A DNA stretch of 23,282 bases from Choristocarpus tenellus KU-1152. Taxonomy: Eukaryota; Phaeophyceae. Position numbers and translations under genes: made by a program. Shown here in pieces: positions 20,109-23,282 of the stretch (position 1 is the stretch's first letter; each line of letters starts with the position of its first letter). The notes under the pieces were generated by a model that searched no databases, had not been told where the DNA came from, and saw only the letters and a list, made by a program, of their open reading frames with translations. Location of the stretch: positions 1 through 23,282 of the forward strand of contig CAXNAD020000253.1 of assembly GCA_964200185.2 (NCBI GenBank), given 5' to 3'.

Positions 20109-21589
20109 CGTTAAGAAGGGTGATTGTCCAACCAACAAATATATTGTAAGCACACTCCAAGTCATTCAATAGAGGTTTCTTCATTGTTTTCCACTACATA
20201 GCACAACTTGGGGTTAAGTAGCATTATGCCATTCAGCTAACCTTTGGAGGCTATGACTGTATAAGAGACAACATCTATCCACTGTGGCGATTCGCTGCTC
20301 TAGTTTGGTCTGAAGTTGATGCATGGTGACATTTAATAGGAGATGGAAAACAAAACTCCAAGCCATTATATATGTATGATAAGAAATCTAAAAATATTGC
20401 ACCGAGTAGACAGCGATCTCAACAAAAGTTACCTCGATGCGTCCGATCCCTGTTATGAATATATACACCTGTCGCAAGGCTAACACATCACACGGATAGG
20501 CAACCACACTTCAGTAACTGCCCCGACAAGAAAGGTAGTCCCTGATTTGAGGTATAGTAACCCTCGGTGGAAATCTTTTCGGTTCTAACACATTTTGTAC
20601 CCAGTACTACCTGTAGTTGAAATGTTAGTCATTCACTGAGGTACTGAAGCCTCAACCTATGCAACAGGCCATGGCAAGGAAAATAACCTGCGGGAGGAGA
20701 CATGCTTGTCACACAAGTACCATAGCAAATAAACATAGATGCAAGGAGTACACAGTAGTGAGAGTCAAGGGTTGGAAAAGACCTTTAGTGGATGGAATGT
20801 AAGATCAAAAGATCGCCTTACTCAGAGCAGCCGGCAATCAATTATTCTACAAAGGGATCAAGGACGGTAATCCAACTTGGTTCCTTTGCTTTAAGGATTG
20901 TGTCAACAGGTCGGTGCATATATGACCCCAATCGCCCATCTATTTTTGTTATCTCAAGCTCTCAAAAGATGTCCTTATGCCTGGCCTTAGAGCACTAGAA
21001 ATGGTCTTGAAGGCTAATTGTGGACCTCGAACCTCCCTTTTGAATCCTCTCTGCGTTTCTAAGGTTCCCATTCTTCACACAAACCTAAGCAAATAGTACT
21101 TCTCATTGGTCAACTTGCACAAAATGAACAAATGCCAAACTGATGACTTCAACCCTCGGGTCTGACGTTTGTCCACGTTTGGGCAATTTCTTCTTCTGTC
21201 AGTCAGTTGGCTAGACTTTGCTTCTTATCTCCCTCGCTCCCATCCTCCATCCAGTTGGTCTTCCTCATCATCATCATCACATACACGAGAGCTTTTTGTA
21301 CCCGGTGCATGGATCACCAAGGTCTCTCTCTCGACCCAAAGCCTCCACAGACATCAGGCAGATTCATCCTGCAAGGATGTGTAATGATCGGTGTGATTTC
21401 TTAACGAATTTTGGGCTTGGAGACTCTCAGTACAGAAAGGTGAAAAAAGGTACAAACTCGCCTCTCTTCAGTTTTTTTTTTATCATTTTATCGAGCACTA
21501 TAAATCATATAAACGAACTGAACTGATTGAACTTCACTCTTACAACACTAAGGTTGACTTCTTCAAGATTGTAGCATACCTTCCGATGG

Positions 21590-22164
21590 ATGATGGAAGA
21601 AGTGGCTTCAACGCCGTGGCGAGAAAGATTTTCATATTTTCCACGCTTGCCCAAACTAGTCCGCCGTATTTTGCCTATACCTGTTCCTCATCATCAGGTA
21701 GACTTGGAACAGATGTTCTCATCATTGAAGAACACTGCATTGCTGTTGGTAACTGTTCATATTCCCTTGTACTCTGGAATATGGACCTTCTATATTGTAT
21801 TAGTATTGGTGTACGATAATAATTGTTGTAGAACTGGTGCACGATAATAATTGTTGTAGAACTGGTGTACGATAATAATTGTTGTAGAACTGGTGCACGA
21901 TAATAATTGTTGTAGTATTGGTGTACGATAATAATTGTTGTAGAACTGGTGCACGATAATAATTGTTGTAGTATTGGTGTACGATAATAATTGTTGTAGT
22001 ATTGGTGCACGATAATAATTGTTCTGAAAACGTCATCAATCACTCTTCAAAAGCCCGTCACCACATATTCTTCAGCTTTTCTCAAGAAAAATGTGGGCAA
22101 TAGTCTGTGTCAGATACAACAGGTGGCGGCACTTCTGGCAGCGGAAAAAAGAGCACAGACATGA
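21590..22164 (+). CDS. Possible two-exon microprotein, about 61 aa
   Basis: Exon 1 (21590-21697) gives a Met-initiated 36-codon frame (MMEEVASTPWRERFSYFPRL, then PKLVRRILPIPVPHHQ) ending at the good donor CATCAG|GTAGAC. The best phase-0 continuation is 22087-22164 after TTTTCTCAAG, giving KNVGNSLCQIQQVAALLAAE and KRAQT then TGA. A competing acceptor (ATTCTTCAG, exon from 22077) would give a different, Trp/Arg-rich end. The basic, aromatic N-terminal half could suit a small mitochondrial or nucleic-acid-associated protein, but no family is recognised. Alternative: a chance open frame. Confidence 0.35.
21805..22022. repeat. Tandem repeat, 28 bp x 8, alternating variants
   Basis: Core YACGATAATAATTGTTGTA with a GAACTGGTG or GTATTGGTG lead. 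Units recur exactly every 28 bp from 21812 to 22008. GTAC and GCAC variants alternate strictly through all eight units, which implies a 56-bp dimer as the unit of amplification. Open frames across it on the minus strand are artefacts of the repeat. Confidence 0.96.
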
Positions 22165-22910
22165 GGGTAAAGACAAATTTCAAGGCCTCTGGGGGGGGGC
22201 CACACCAGTCGGAGGGCCTTCTGTAAGCTGTTCAGCACTGTCAATTGGATGAATTAATATAAAATTTTCCAATTCGAATTAACTTATAACAACAACAAAA
22301 AAACAAGGTGTTCCAGCTAATAAAACACTGAAAATTACTGCCACTACTCTATATGCGCACTTATTTGATACACTTGTAGGGAGTCCAGTGCTCTACTAAC
22401 AAACCAAAATACACTTTGTGTGTTGTGTATGGAAATAGTTTGCTTTCTCTTGGACTCAAGCATGCCCCTCTCTGCACATGTGACATACAGATTGCGACAC
22501 TTGTGCCCATTGTAAATTAGTTTACAACACTTTTATTGAGGCAATGGAAGCTGAGTAACTGGACAAAATCAGCAATTGCCACTGTGAAAAAACGTTGGCT
22601 GACTGGCTGGCTAGCTGGCACAACGGTGTAAGGGAATACAACATTGGGAGTACAAACCAGTCCAAAATTAATATCATAAATTATTTCTGTATAATATTTC
22701 CCCCTGAGTGGACTCACCCAACGTGTAACACACTGTTGTAAAAATATATACTTGAGATCTTCATCCTACAAAACAGATTATTTTAATTAATTGCAAAACC
22801 AAATACTCATGTTCGCAAGGTTGCAGCTAAAACAGCTGGCAAGTCTAGATAAGGAAGGCAACATGGTTAAGCATAAATGACACATCATCCAGGCTACCAC
22901 TCCTCCTCCT
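22165..22910. other. Stretch without a recognised gene
   Basis: A/T-rich sequence between the possible microprotein gene and the right-edge exon. It should include the 3' UTR and downstream region of the right-edge minus-strand gene. No repeat array or RNA gene was recognised. Confidence 0.5.
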
Positions 22911-23211
22911 TTATCCTTTCATCATCCATCCTGCTGCCTGCTTCTCCACCTCCCCTACGGCCAAGATAAAACCTCCTCCCATTGCGAGAGCTGCCACCTC
23001 CAATGCCGGCTGGGCCAGTCCCCCTACACTACTGGGTATAGCAAGGACTGGTCTCAGAACAATCCCTGCAGCAAGGTGAAATGTTGCTCCAGCAGTGACT
23101 GCAAGGAGGCGAGTGGGAACTTGCCCCATGGCACTGGTAGCAAGCCCCATGGCCAACCCCACAAACACTCCTGCAGCTGTAGTGTGTTGGATGTGGATAG
23201 CATGATGTTTG
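22911..23211 (-). CDS. Terminal coding exon of a hydrophobic Gly/Ala-rich protein (partial)
   Basis: About 99 codons ending in TAA at 22913-22911. The acceptor CCATGCAG (phase 2) follows a C-rich tract. The product has several hydrophobic Gly/Ala-rich stretches (AAGVFVGLAMGLATSAMG; LLAVTAGATFHLAAGIVL; LAQPALEVAALAMGGGFILA), then a polar tail with VEKQAAGWMMKG. Two or three membrane helices with small-residue packing motifs are likely, so this is probably the C-terminal part of an organelle or membrane protein. Family not recognised. Upstream exons lie beyond the window on the right. The frame stays open through the C tract, but translation there (PPPPPP) is implausible. Confidence 0.62.
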
Positions 23212-23228
23212 CTGCATGGCCAGGGGTT

Positions 23229-23247
23229 GGGGGGGGGGGGGGGGGGG
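23229..23247. repeat. G19/C19 homopolymer
   Basis: Nineteen consecutive G on the plus strand. On the minus strand it reads as C19 beginning about 17 nt before the 3' splice site of the right-edge exon, where it could act as the polypyrimidine tract. Length is likely to be polymorphic or error-prone. Confidence 0.9.
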
Positions 23248-23282
23248 AAAAACGTTTTTATGATCAAAGAACCCAAGGGAGG

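Larger units (their letters stand above)
18123..21589. other. Intergenic stretch, no supported gene
   Basis: After the TGA of the plus-strand gene I find no exon series that holds together. The stretch contains the 29-bp array, degenerate copies of it (about 19020-19740), a (TA)n tract at 20089-20108 and A/T-rich sequence. Short open frames here lack coding features. Confidence 0.55.

Noticed and set aside
20805-20905. Plus-strand open stretch KIALLRAAGNQLFYKG...
   Set aside because: Protein-like, but with a poor donor, no start and no partner exons in phase.
21675-22043. Minus-strand open frames with repeated YNNYYR motifs
   Set aside because: They arise solely from the 28-bp tandem repeat, in which no frame meets a stop.
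19000-22100. CRISPR-like appearance of the tandem arrays
   Set aside because: Units are contiguous with no unique spacers, and the context is eukaryotic.
1-23282. tRNA genes
   Set aside because: A scan by eye for T-loop GTTCGA/GGTTCGAATCC motifs with matching acceptor stems gave no convincing candidate.

Overview
This is nuclear DNA of a eukaryote. Coding exons are separated by spliceosomal introns of about 225-2350 bp with GT..AG borders (often GTGAG donors). There are many microsatellites, short tandem repeats and decayed transposon pieces, and no prokaryotic gene organisation. The organism cannot be fixed from sequence alone. A photosynthetic or other intron-rich protist is possible: the translesion polymerase has a plant-like tail, and the mariner-type relic resembles those of protists. 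I hold that only weakly. No rRNA, tRNA or CRISPR array was seen.

The centre is a divergent gene pair sharing a 209-bp ATG-to-ATG gap (11036-11244). Leftward, on the minus strand, is a complete 11-exon gene for DNA polymerase eta (about 991 aa, 11035 down to 2433). I reassembled it from exons whose phases all agree. It has every landmark of the family, and its C-terminal tail carries a ubiquitin-binding motif (UBM) and a terminal PCNA-binding PIP box. Rightward, on the plus strand, is a 7-exon gene for an unrecognised protein of about 487-498 aa (11245-18122). It has a duplicated acidic motif and a GYVFKKG-type motif. Its third intron (2.35 kb) holds a dead mariner-type transposase piece and a 170-aa antisense open frame.

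Left edge (1-868, minus): probable remains of the C-terminal part of a non-LTR retroelement protein, frameshifted and running off the window; 869-2432 has only unassigned open frames. From 18123 to 21589 there is no supported gene, but there is a 29-bp tandem array inside a wider field of degenerate copies. A possible two-exon microprotein gene (21590-22164, plus) has an intron occupied by eight 28-bp repeats. At the right edge (22911-23211, minus) is the last coding exon of a hydrophobic Gly/Ala-rich protein whose earlier exons lie beyond the window.

The two main genes need not act together. One is a lesion-bypass polymerase recruited to ubiquitinated PCNA. The other is uncharacterised, but it may share the bidirectional promoter.
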